A stretch of 64,000 nt of DNA from JBFWRI01 sp050248995. Lineage in GTDB: Bacteria; Pseudomonadota; Alphaproteobacteria; JAIXQD01. The stretch covers positions 1-64,000 of the forward strand of contig JBFWRI010000008.1 of assembly GCA_050248995.1 (NCBI GenBank), given 5' to 3'. How positions within the stretch are numbered: position 1 is the stretch's first letter; every line of letters begins with the position of its first letter. The notes beneath the pieces were generated by a model, which was given only the letters and a program-made list of their open reading frames with translations, had not been told where the DNA came from and made no database searches. Of this stretch, positions 17,701 through 24,554 are shown in pieces. The position numbers and the translations under genes were made by a program.

Positions 17701-18242
17701 TCGGCTTCGTGCCGGCGGGCGTGCAGACCGGTGATGCCGGCAGCTTCTTCCAGAATCTGGCGGCGTTCCTGTGGCTTGGCGTTGACGATCGCGCCCACCT
17801 GCCCTTGGCTGACGATGGATGTGGAATGTGCGCCGGTCGCCTGATCGGCGAATACAAGCTGTACGTCTTTCTGGCGCACGGCTTTACCATTTATGCGGTA
17901 ATCGGAGCCTTCGCCGCGTTCGATCTTGCGGGTGACTTCGATCTCGTCGCTGTTATTGAATTCGGCGGTCGCATCGCGCGTGGTATTGTCCATGACCAGA
18001 GCGACTTCGGCGATGTTGCGGGCCGGGCGCTGTTCGGTGCCGCCAAAGATAACGTCATCCATTTCGCTGCCGCGCATCTTCTTGGCGCTGGTTTCACCCA
18101 TCACCCAGCGCAGCGCTTCAATCAGGTTCGATTTGCCACAGCCGTTCGGGCCGACGATACCTGTCATACCGGCGTCGATCTTCAGTGTGGTCGGTTCAAC
18201 GAATGACTTGAAACCTGCAAGGCGGAGTTCTGAAAAATTCAC
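14730..18242 (-). CDS. smc: Chromosome segregation ATPase SMC
   Basis: 1170 residues, the full length for bacterial SMC. The Walker A motif (GPNGCGKSN) is at residues 32-40, followed by a long coiled coil, a hinge around residues 510-640, a second coiled coil, the ABC signature LSGGEKALTATAL at about 1070, and Walker B VLDEVDAPLDESN at about 1100. SMC dimers condense and align newly replicated DNA, normally with ScpA and ScpB, which are not in the window. It follows the DsbA-like gene (34-bp gap) on the same strand, an arrangement common in alphaproteobacteria. No disruption was seen. Confidence 0.97.
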   Translation of the reverse strand: MNFSELRLAGFKSFVEPTTLKIDAGMTGIVGPNGCGKSNLIEALRWVMGETSAKKMRGSEMDDVIFGGTEQRPARNIAEVALVMDNTTRDATAEFNNSDEIEVTRKIERGEGSDYRINGKAVRQKDVQLVFADQATGAHSTSIVSQGQVGAIVNAKPQERRQILEEAAGITGLHARRHEAELRLKAAETNLTRAEDILRNLESQYNSLQRQAKQATKYRTVAETIRKTEAALLHLKYTEAQNQQTDADTNLTQTDRTVRDLTVIVTRGNTERAEMAATLPPLRADEAAAAAALQRLIITRETLDTELERAAQQLEEQKRLLEQTIADASREQALCADAEAALARLEDEQQSISEIREQFAEKLPAYEAEAADAQRAVNTLEAQVSDAMNTLAQAQAERATLDNFIQQVTTRMAYITQRREQAEQQLQELLAADTNADARRAAAEKMAAAEKQIVERQAAAEAAEAAWHEAESNAASAAKAKMNDQSALNKAEAEAAALIEILSGGEALFAPVIDQISTEAGCEAALGAALGEALSAGLASDAPIYWQDFGRTDTPSLPQGAEPISTYIKAPAALQRVIAFIGMVDDAATGQRLAAQLKPGQTLVSRAGDCWRWDGFTIKADAPTAAAIKLKQKNRLAEVKNEIATLQQALNGAATLVTLAEQGVERAQEASKVARTALQDAYQALDEARAENAALIKAEAATLSAQEAAKATLDTLADEYTKLDTDLQNANQRKQTLQDLSGMEDTLNKQRATLGEARLTLIDAQQKLLNQKSELATCDRRALAAGADIQLWQDRMQMATARQQDLASRRALAETTIERLQSRPADIDGERRALLSQLSEAEAKRQAATDKLVAAENTLAERERQLKQDEEKLVEARENRVRAEGSLSAAQHLLTELSERMMEKLEATPADLLFIADYTDTDALLADIKTQGDESPIAVLEKKVAKLAAERESIGPVNLRADVEAQELTGELERIGTERNDLTQAIAKLRHGITELNTEARERLNKAFNDVNEHFQDLFVRLFGGGRAYLQLQEAEDALEAGLEIYASPPGKKLQVLSLLSGGEKALTATALLFAVFLCNPSPICVLDEVDAPLDESNVGRFCDLVEEIAKAKKTRFLIVTHHRLTMARMDRLYGVTMQERGVSTLMSVDLATAERFRELPSKTSESKAA

Positions 18243-18276
18243 GTTTGTTTCCCTATTCCTGTACTTACGTTATCGC

Positions 18277-18972
18277 TTAATTTGCTGGCTTTTCTGCCTT
18301 TGTATCGGCTGGCGCAGCGACCGGCTTCGACATCGTCGCCGGCAGCAGCTTGTTTATCTTCGCCATAATGTCTTCGACCTTTGCACCACCCTGCACCGTA
18401 TCGGCACCGTCGTTCAGCACCAGAGTTGGTGTCGCCTGGATCTTGTATTTCTCGGCAGCCTGCAGACGGCCCTGTGCCAGCGCATCCAGAATCTTCGTAT
18501 CGTTCATGCAGGCTTCGGCTTTGTCGGGCGACAGGCCGGCAAGGGCTGCGTAGCGCGCCAGCGCCTTGGTGGGCTCGGGGTCATGCGCCCATTTTTCTTG
18601 CTGCGCGAACAAAACTTTGATGAACGGGAAGTACTGGTCTTCGGGCAGGCAACGCGCCAGTGCGCTCGCTTTCAGTGCCATGCCGTCCAACGGGAAATCA
18701 CGGAAGATGATTTTGGCCTTGCCGGTTTCAATCGCCTGCTTCTCGAGTTCAGGCAGAGTCTTGAGATGGAACGTGGCACAGTGATGGCAGGTAAGTGATG
18801 CGAATTCCAGAATCGTCACCGGCGCATCGGCCTTGCCGATCACGCGGTCGGCCAGCATGTCTTCCATAACGGGTGTTGCGGCGGGCGGGGTTGTGGCGTC
18901 GGCATCGGTGATAACGGCCAGACCAGCAGCCAGTGCCACAAACAGGGCGAGTGCAAGAGAGAGTGAGCGCAT
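18277..18972 (-). CDS. DsbA-family thiol-disulfide oxidoreductase
   Basis: 231 residues from the ATG at 18972, chosen because an AAAGAGG site precedes it; the open frame runs on to 19056. It has a signal peptide (MRSLSLALALFVALAAGLA) followed by a thioredoxin fold with the redox motif CHHC (within LTCHHCATFH, about residue 78) and the cis-proline loop ATPTLVLN. The helical insert is of the DsbA/BdbD/Com1 type. It probably oxidises or shuffles disulfides in periplasmic proteins, of which this window encodes many with paired cysteines. It is preceded by a perfect CtrA box 60 bp upstream. The C-terminal tail is Pro/Ala/Lys-rich. Confidence 0.88.
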   Translation of the reverse strand: MRSLSLALALFVALAAGLAVITDADATTPPAATPVMEDMLADRVIGKADAPVTILEFASLTCHHCATFHLKTLPELEKQAIETGKAKIIFRDFPLDGMALKASALARCLPEDQYFPFIKVLFAQQEKWAHDPEPTKALARYAALAGLSPDKAEACMNDTKILDALAQGRLQAAEKYKIQATPTLVLNDGADTVQGGAKVEDIMAKINKLLPATMSKPVAAPADTKAEKPAN

Positions 18973-19031
18973 AGAAGCCTCTTTGTTATCAGGTGGTTGG
19001 TGTAGTCGTAGCACGCCAGTCACCTGATTCG

Positions 19032-19046
19032 TTAACCATTTGTTAA
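19032..19046. promoter_or_regulatory. CtrA box upstream of the DsbA-like gene and smc
   Basis: TTAACCATTTGTTAA matches the full alphaproteobacterial CtrA consensus (TTAACCAT half plus TTAA at N7). It lies 60 bp upstream of the DsbA-like start, a plausible promoter position, so the dsbA-like/smc transcript may be cell-cycle controlled. Binding is inferred. Confidence 0.6.
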
Positions 19047-19083
19047 ACTTTAGCAACGGTTACAGTTATTATCAAGAAAACTA

Positions 19084-19497
19084 TCAATTCCTGATGGCAG
19101 CACGAAGGCGCTCAAGCGCTTCATTTAGGCCGATTTCAGGGGTCGTTTCCGCCGGGGCGGGCGCTTTTTCTGTGGGTAACTCGCCGGGAACAAGCTGGAT
19201 TTTGGCGATCGCGGCATAACCGAAGAACTGGTTCACCCGGCTTAAGATATGAGGCGTCTGGTGCTGCAGTTCGAGCCGTGCTGCGCCGGGCGCCGCCAGA
19301 ACCAGTGTGCCATCACGCTTTTCGTTGTTCGGAAAGCGCACCTGCTGCGGGCTGCACAAGCGTGCAGTGGCAGGGCCGGCAATCTCGGGCCAGTGTTCCA
19401 GCAGGGTCAGCCCGTCACGCCAGCCGGGGCCGGCCAGGGCGGTGATGGTTTTGCGGGCGTGGTCGGCAAGGGGTTTCATATGCTTCTTATACGGCAT
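19084..19497 (-). CDS. dciA: DciA-family (DUF721) protein
   Basis: 137 residues. The core, with a W at GPGWRDGLTLLEHWPEIAGP and the LVLAAPGAARLELQHQ strand-helix, is the DUF721/DciA domain: bacteria lacking DnaC/DnaI loaders use DciA to help load the replicative helicase DnaB. The C-terminal 35 residues are Pro/Glu-rich and probably flexible. It is divergent from mutY with only 21 bp between the two frames, an alphaproteobacterial arrangement. ATG 19479 is an alternative start. The family assignment is by motif reading; the helicase-loader role is known for the family, not shown here. Confidence 0.8.
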   Translation of the reverse strand: MPYKKHMKPLADHARKTITALAGPGWRDGLTLLEHWPEIAGPATARLCSPQQVRFPNNEKRDGTLVLAAPGAARLELQHQTPHILSRVNQFFGYAAIAKIQLVPGELPTEKAPAPAETTPEIGLNEALERLRAAIRN

Positions 19498-19518
19498 TGT
19501 CTCTGCTACATCAAGAAT

Positions 19519-20559
19519 ATGAGCCTTAGCGCCCCGCTTTTGAAATGGTATGACGCCAACCAGCGTGCGCTGCCGTGGCGCGTGCCGTCAAAAGCCATCA
19601 AGCGCGGCGTAAAGCCTGACCCGTATCGCGTGTGGCTGGCCGAGATCATGCTGCAGCAAACCACCGTGGCATCGGTAAAGCCGTATTTCGAGAAGTTCAC
19701 CAAGCGCTGGCCGACCGTTGAAAAGCTGGCGCGGGCGAAGCTGAATGATGTGCTGGCCGTATGGGCCGGGCTTGGGTATTACAGCCGCGCCCGCAACCTG
19801 CACAAGTGCGCTAAAGAAATAATGAAGCTTGGCGGTTTTCCGCGCACGGCAGCCGAGCTGCGGAAGCTGCCGGGTATTGGGCCTTATACAGCTGCGGCGA
19901 TTGCAAGCATCGCGTTTGATGAAAGTGCGCCCGTGGTAGATGGCAATATCATTCGTGTGCTGTCGCGCGTGTTCACGGTGGCGTCACCGCTGCCCGGCGC
20001 ACGCAAGAAGATTGATGCGCTGGCCGCACAGGAAACGCCGGCCAAGCGTGCGGGTGATTACGCGCAGGCGCTGATGGATTTAGGTGCGACAATCTGCACG
20101 CCCCGCAACCCCAAGTGCAGCGATTGCCCGCTGCGCATGCAATGCGGGGCGTATGCGCAGGGCAAACAGGAAAAGTACCCTGTGAAAGCCAAGAAAGCGG
20201 CGGTGCCGGAAAAGCAGGCAGCAGCCTATGTGGTTGTCAGTGATGACGGGCGCGTGCTGTTGCGCCGCCGCGCGCCGACAGGATTGCTGGGTGGCATGAC
20301 CGAAGTGCCGAGCAGCGACTGGCATGAAAAAGCGGCCGTACGCGGCCGGCCGCGGTTACCAAAAATTGAATGGCAGCCGATGGGTAGCATCAATCATGTG
20401 TTTTCGCACTTCAAACTGACGCTGCATGTGCAGCGCGGGCGCGTTAAAAAGGCACCTGCCTTGGCGGCGCCGTATTTCTGGGTTAGGCTTTCCGCTGTGC
20501 CGAAACAGGCTTTGCCGACGGTTATGAAAAAGGTTTTAGCCCGCGCCGAGGTTGGATGA
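19519..20559 (+). CDS. mutY: A/G-specific adenine DNA glycosylase
   Basis: 346 residues from ATG 19519; the longer open frame back to 19249 runs antisense through dciA and is rejected. The N-terminal domain has LPWR, the EIMLQQTTV segment, the helix-hairpin-helix LPGIGPYTAAAI and the catalytic Asp in VVDGNIIRV. An iron-sulfur loop (CTPRNPKCSDCPLRMQC) follows, and a C-terminal NUDIX-like domain reads 8-oxoG. It removes adenine mispaired with 8-oxoguanine, partnering MutM (encoded at 60909). Its stop overlaps the next ATG by 4 bp (ATGA). Confidence 0.96.
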   Translation: MSLSAPLLKWYDANQRALPWRVPSKAIKRGVKPDPYRVWLAEIMLQQTTVASVKPYFEKFTKRWPTVEKLARAKLNDVLAVWAGLGYYSRARNLHKCAKEIMKLGGFPRTAAELRKLPGIGPYTAAAIASIAFDESAPVVDGNIIRVLSRVFTVASPLPGARKKIDALAAQETPAKRAGDYAQALMDLGATICTPRNPKCSDCPLRMQCGAYAQGKQEKYPVKAKKAAVPEKQAAAYVVVSDDGRVLLRRRAPTGLLGGMTEVPSSDWHEKAAVRGRPRLPKIEWQPMGSINHVFSHFKLTLHVQRGRVKKAPALAAPYFWVRLSAVPKQALPTVMKKVLARAEVG

Positions 20560-21275
20560 GATATATCGCTGTTTTGCTGGTTCTACTTCTGGCGGCTTCC
20601 GTTTCCGGGCCAGCCCATGCACAGATTTACGGCGAGCTAAGTTATGCCACGGTTTCCAAAACCATGCTGCGTTTCAATGCCTATAACCTGGCACGTGCCG
20701 AAGTGCTGGAAGATTACCTGAAAATCAACGAATGCGAGGCCTACAAGAAAGTCTATTACGATGACTTCGCGATGAAAACCCTGCGCGACACCGTACAGAA
20801 AACGGCCATGTCTAACGCGACAAGCTTCCCTGATGCCTATTATTTCAAGGCACCGATGAAGCTGGACCGTTATGATTTCACAGCGCGCATGTTCAGGTTG
20901 TCGGAGAAATCAAAGCTGTACAACATCAACAGCTTTGCGCTGGTGAACATGCATGACAGTGATGTGTGTGTGATTGGTGAAAAACTGCAGGCTCTGCCAA
21001 AAAGTATCGGCGCTGTGCTGGATCAGCCGGTAACGTTGGAAGGCCTGCCGATTTCCGAAGAGCGTGCGCAGAAGCTGATTACGGATATGAATGCCAGCGG
21101 TAACCGTGAGCGCCAGATTTATGCACGCTTCAACCTGATGGTGACGTTTGCCCCGCCGATCACAGACCTACCTGCGGGATCTGTGCGCTACAATATGGAT
21201 GCGCAGCTGCTGACGATCGAGTTTTTTGAAGACCCGGAATTCACCAAGCCCATCTGGATATTTAACAGGAGCTGA
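20556..21275 (+). CDS. Exported protein of unknown function coupled to mutY
   Basis: 239 residues. It has a signal peptide with cleavage after PAHA at about residue 22. The mature part has helices rich in Met/Leu/Lys and only two cysteines (NECEAY and DVCVIG), which could pair. No known domain is recognised. Its ATG overlaps the mutY stop by 4 bp, so it is probably translated from the mutY transcript, although an exported product has no obvious role in base-excision repair. A small gene follows immediately. Confidence 0.75.
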   Translation: MRYIAVLLVLLLAASVSGPAHAQIYGELSYATVSKTMLRFNAYNLARAEVLEDYLKINECEAYKKVYYDDFAMKTLRDTVQKTAMSNATSFPDAYYFKAPMKLDRYDFTARMFRLSEKSKLYNINSFALVNMHDSDVCVIGEKLQALPKSIGAVLDQPVTLEGLPISEERAQKLITDMNASGNRERQIYARFNLMVTFAPPITDLPAGSVRYNMDAQLLTIEFFEDPEFTKPIWIFNRS

Positions 21276-21276
21276 T

Positions 21277-21465
21277 ATGACGGCTGAACAGCTGCGCGCT
21301 ATCGTGCAAAGAGACTCCGGGTTAATGTGGATTGCAGAAAGCATTCGCCAGAGCAATGCTGAAAGGGCGGAAGCATGGCGCCGCCATCATGAGTTATTTC
21401 GAGCGTCTGAGCCTAAGCGATCGGATCCCCCGCCGCCGGATTACCCGCTTATCTATTCTGTTTAA
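21277..21465 (+). CDS. Small hypothetical protein
   Basis: 62 residues. ATG 21277 is preferred because AGGAG lies 6 bases upstream and the previous stop is just before it; the frame is open further up, inside the previous gene. The product is a charged helical segment (MTAEQLRAIVQRDSGL, then SIRQSNAERAEAWRRHHELF) with a proline-rich end (DPPPPDYPL). It has no membrane segment and no cysteine. It forms the third gene of the mutY operon and ends 5 bp before the convergent rnhB stop. No family is recognised. Confidence 0.6.
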   Translation: MTAEQLRAIVQRDSGLMWIAESIRQSNAERAEAWRRHHELFRASEPKRSDPPPPDYPLIYSV

Positions 21466-21469
21466 CTTT

Positions 21470-22087
21470 TCAGGCTGTTGTCCGCAGCAACGCATCGCGC
21501 ACGGGCGCGAATGATGCGCGATGGTGCGGTGTTGCGCCATATTCCTGCAACGCGGCCATGTGCCCGGCGCTGCCATATCCTGCGTTGCTGGCCCAGCCGT
21601 AATGCGGAAACTCTTCGTGCAGCTGCGCCATCAGCGCATCGCGGTGCACCTTGGCGATGATGGCGGCGGCAGCGATGGACAGCGACGTGCTGTCGCCCCG
21701 GATGACGGATGTGGCCGGGCAGGGCAGGTTCTTCGGTATATGGGTTCCGTCTACCAGCACATGGCCGGGCGTGGCGCCAAGCGACGCGATGGCGCGATGC
21801 ATAGCCAGCAGCGAAGCCTGCAATATGTTCAACGTATCGATTTCCGCCACGCTGGCCGCAGCAATGCTGCAGGTGCAATGTTCTTTTATAAGCACAGCCA
21901 GTTCGGCGCGGCGCTTTTCGCTCAGCTTTTTGCTGTCGTCGATTTTTGCTAGCCACGGTGCATCGAAACCGGCGGGGAAGATGACGGCCGCCGCCACGAC
22001 CGGGCCTGCCAGCGGCCCGCGCCCGACTTCATCGCAGCCAGCAACGATGGCCGGCGCGAGTTTCAGCTCAAGCGCGAAATCGGGCAT
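21470..22087 (-). CDS. rnhB: Ribonuclease HII
   Basis: 205 residues. The catalytic signature GCDEVGRGPLAGPVVAAAVI supplies the first Asp/Glu pair; IDDSKKLSEKRR, the DGTHIPKNL segment with its Asp, and AAAIIAKVHRD with the last Asp complete the RNase HII active site. It nicks at ribonucleotides embedded in DNA and at RNA primers. The ATG shares one base with the stop of the upstream solute-binding-protein gene (TGATG), implying translational coupling within a uracil-DNA glycosylase / SBP / rnhB operon. Confidence 0.95.
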   Translation of the reverse strand: MPDFALELKLAPAIVAGCDEVGRGPLAGPVVAAAVIFPAGFDAPWLAKIDDSKKLSEKRRAELAVLIKEHCTCSIAAASVAEIDTLNILQASLLAMHRAIASLGATPGHVLVDGTHIPKNLPCPATSVIRGDSTSLSIAAAAIIAKVHRDALMAQLHEEFPHYGWASNAGYGSAGHMAALQEYGATPHHRASFAPVRDALLRTTA

Positions 22088-22929
22088 CAGTCTTCGGCCA
22101 GTTCCTCGGGCTGCATGAAATGCCCTTCGGGATCATACTTGTCAAACAGGCGGTTCAGTTCGCCGCTGGCCATTTTTTGCTCCAGCATCATGTCCAGCAT
22201 ATTTTTGAAGCCAGGTTCTTCAGGGCGCAGGCCGAAAGCGATCGCGGTTGTGTAAAGTGGTGAGCCCGTGTCGGCGATCTTCAACTGGCCTGGGTTGGCT
22301 TTATTATAGTCGGCGAACACGCTTCTCATCACAAAGCCGATGTCGGCCTTGTTCTGGCCGACAGACAGCAGCATGTCGGTGATCTGGCTCATGCCCGGCA
22401 GTGTTGTGTACTGGGCGCTCGGGAAGCGCTTTTGCGCATGTTCGGTAACAGCAGCGCCGTCGATGATGGCGATACGCGTATTGGCCCAGTCAATCTGATC
22501 CCACGGCTTGTCGAAGCGCGTATCGTCGGCGCGCACAACGGCATAGACAGGCGCAAAGGCGTACGGCGTTGTGTAGTCCATTTTGCCGCCGCGGGGCGAC
22601 ATGAACACGCTGCTGCATACCGCATCATAGCGCTTATTCAGCGTATCCTGCACGAAGGTAGCGATGACGACCGGTTCGGCCCACTCCAGTTTCAGCCCCA
22701 GCCCGTCGGCGATGGATTGCATCAGGTCAACCGCAAGGCCGCTCATGGCGCCGGTGTTAGGGTCGCGCACCGTGAACGGCGGTTCTTCGAAATAGCCGCA
22801 GCGCAGCGTGCCGCGCTCCAGTACGGTTTCATAAACCGATTTCTGTACGGCGCTGTTGGGCTGCGAGACCAACATGGCAACAACAAGCGCAGCCAGAACA
22901 GAAAGCGTGAATGTCAGCAGGTTCTTCAT
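22087..22929 (-). CDS. Membrane-anchored family-3 solute-binding-like protein (SBP-1)
   Basis: 280 residues. An N-terminal hydrophobic segment (residues 4-22), without a clear cleavage site, is followed by a periplasmic amino-acid-binding (SBP_bac_3) fold: the start LERGTLRCGYFEEPPFTV, the DPNTGAMSGLAVDLM loop, then PYAFAPVYAVVRADD. Two cysteines (LRCGY and DAVCSS) are conserved in all six copies in this window. No ABC permease or ATPase gene is nearby. It starts 4 bp after the uracil-DNA glycosylase stop and overlaps rnhB by 1 bp. The ligand is unknown; a sensor or binding role at the inner membrane is inferred. Confidence 0.85.
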   Translation of the reverse strand: MKNLLTFTLSVLAALVVAMLVSQPNSAVQKSVYETVLERGTLRCGYFEEPPFTVRDPNTGAMSGLAVDLMQSIADGLGLKLEWAEPVVIATFVQDTLNKRYDAVCSSVFMSPRGGKMDYTTPYAFAPVYAVVRADDTRFDKPWDQIDWANTRIAIIDGAAVTEHAQKRFPSAQYTTLPGMSQITDMLLSVGQNKADIGFVMRSVFADYNKANPGQLKIADTGSPLYTTAIAFGLRPEEPGFKNMLDMMLEQKMASGELNRLFDKYDPEGHFMQPEELAED

Positions 22930-22933
22930 AAGA

Positions 22934-23728
22934 TTATCCCCCTCGTTTTTCCTGTAGCATCAGAAGGTCGTTCCACGCCTGGCGTTTTTGCGCCGGGTTG
23001 CGCAGCAGTGCGGCCGGGTGAAACATCGGCAACACCGGCACGGTTTTGCCTGTATTGGTCGTGAAGTCATACCATTTACCGCGCAGACGCGTAATGCCCT
23101 CGGTACGTTCCAGCAGCGTTTTGGTGGCAAGGCCGCCCAGCAGGACAATAATGCGCGGGTTAACCAGTTCGATATGTTTGTGCAGGAACGGCAGGCAGGC
23201 GGCGATCTCCATGTCGGTCGGCGTGCGGTTGCCGGGCGGGCGCCACGGCAGCACGTTGGTTATGTAATAGTCTTCGCGGCTGTTGATGCCGATGGCTGCC
23301 AGCATGCGGTCCAGCAACTGGCCGCTGCGGCCCACGAACGGCTGGCCCTGCCGGTCTTCGTCGGCGCCGGGCGCTTCGCCGATCAGCATAATGCCCGCTT
23401 GCGGGTTGCCTTCGCCGAACACAAGGTTTTTTGCGGTCTTCTTCAGCGCGCAGCCTTCAAACGCCGTCAGTTCTTTTTTCAGTTCTTCCAGACTCGCGGC
23501 AGCAACCTTCGATGGCGGTGTTGAGGTAAACGTTGTCGGCGTTAGCGAGGTGACGATAGCGGCAGGTTTCGGCGGCGGTGACGGAAGCGGGCGGGCCGCA
23601 GCGGCAGCCGGGACAGCTTTGGCGGGCGACGCTGAATAGTCGGCCCATTTCGCGGGAACCTCGCCGACGATATCGTCGGCGCCCATAACGGCAAGCCAGT
23701 CGAGTGCAGCAGCGGCGTTCAGTTCCAT
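22934..23728 (-). CDS. Uracil-DNA glycosylase, family 4-like
   Basis: 264 residues. The catalytic domain begins near residue 105. Motif A is IGEAPGADEDRQGQPFVG, then NVLPWRPPGNRTP, LLGGLATKTLL, and motif B is MFHPAALLRNP. It removes uracil from DNA. The N-terminal 100 residues are Pro/Ala-rich and unusual in length, but the first residues (ALDWLAVMGADDIVGE) resemble other alphaproteobacterial homologues. Family 4 enzymes hold an iron-sulfur cluster with four cysteines; only two candidates are visible here (FEGCAL and AACLPF), with Trp where a third is expected. It is first or second gene of an operon with an SBP gene and rnhB. Confidence 0.88.
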   Translation of the reverse strand: MELNAAAALDWLAVMGADDIVGEVPAKWADYSASPAKAVPAAAAARPLPSPPPKPAAIVTSLTPTTFTSTPPSKVAAASLEELKKELTAFEGCALKKTAKNLVFGEGNPQAGIMLIGEAPGADEDRQGQPFVGRSGQLLDRMLAAIGINSREDYYITNVLPWRPPGNRTPTDMEIAACLPFLHKHIELVNPRIIVLLGGLATKTLLERTEGITRLRGKWYDFTTNTGKTVPVLPMFHPAALLRNPAQKRQAWNDLLMLQEKRGG

Positions 23729-23767
23729 CCATCCTGTTTAGCAAAGCAGGGCGCAGGATGAAACCCG

Positions 23768-24469
23768 CTAGTTCAGGGCGTTTTTATCGACTTTCGGCCT
23801 GTTGATAACCGTAACCGAGGCAATGCCCGGCGCTACCGGTACTACAGTGCCGGGTGCGGGTTTGCGGGGTTTATCGCCGAAGATGCGGTCAAGGATCTGT
23901 TCTTCCGCGTGCCGCAACGACGCATTGACATACAGCAGCGCCATCACACCCGGGTTGTTCATGACGCTGATGCTGTCAACTTCTTCGCCGTTTTCATAAA
24001 CCTTGGTGATGGTCTCGGGGTAAGAAAGCTCGATGGCCGCTTTCTTCATAAGTGTGCAGGCATGGACAAGGACTTCAAGGTGGCCCTGCGCCTGCTGGCC
24101 ATTCAGTGGATGCAGCAAATACATTTCCTTGTCTTCGGCGCGCTGCTGGATGTCTGACAATGTCGCGCGCAGGTCGGCGCCGTTCACAACCATCTCGCCG
24201 GTATATACCAAAGCGATATCGCGCATCTGTTCGAACACGGTTTGCGCAACAGCTGTTGATGACTCTTTTGTCTCTTCGATCACGCCGTTGAAAAATTCGA
24301 CGTCGCCTTCCGTCATGCCGTCATATAGGCCGGCCCGCGCCGCCAGCGACAGCATCGAATCCTTAATCTCGTCGACTGACAGTTTGGAGTAGCGGTCCAT
24401 CATATCGGCGAAGGCCCGCATGAACCTGCGTGCTGTTTCGTCGGGCTCGATAAAGGTCCAACCGCTCAT
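23768..24469 (-). CDS. Uncharacterised soluble protein
   Basis: 233 residues from ATG 24469 (MSGWTFIEPDE); an upstream-extended frame to 24679 runs antisense to the start of the ETF-QO gene and is rejected. It has no signal peptide. Most of the protein is helical and acidic, with one Cys (LVHACTLM) and a basic proline-rich tail (DKPRKPAPGTVVPVAP). I do not recognise a family. It is divergent from ETF-QO with an 85-bp intergenic region that contains TTAATGGTAATTAA, a palindrome-like pair with an N6 spacer (not a true CtrA box). The uracil-DNA glycosylase gene follows after 39 bp. Confidence 0.75.
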   Translation of the reverse strand: MSGWTFIEPDETARRFMRAFADMMDRYSKLSVDEIKDSMLSLAARAGLYDGMTEGDVEFFNGVIEETKESSTAVAQTVFEQMRDIALVYTGEMVVNGADLRATLSDIQQRAEDKEMYLLHPLNGQQAQGHLEVLVHACTLMKKAAIELSYPETITKVYENGEEVDSISVMNNPGVMALLYVNASLRHAEEQILDRIFGDKPRKPAPGTVVPVAPGIASVTVINRPKVDKNALN

Positions 24470-24554
24470 ATCCAACGAATAGCAAAATGGGTCCGCCCCC
24501 GCAACGGACTTGTTCTTAATGGTAATTAAACCCAAATAATGCTGAGCTTCTGGC

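Noticed and set aside
15450..17844. Several open frames antisense to smc
   Set aside because: Low-complexity Ser/Ala/Arg/Cys or Gly/Phe/Leu/Arg translations produced by the coiled-coil coding bias of smc.
19249..19518. N-terminal extension of the mutY frame
   Set aside because: It lies antisense to dciA, and the MutY N-terminus aligns from ATG 19519.
24516..24529. TTAATGGTAATTAA as a CtrA box upstream of ETF-QO
   Set aside because: The spacer is six bases, not seven, so it does not fit the TTAA-N7-TTAA rule.
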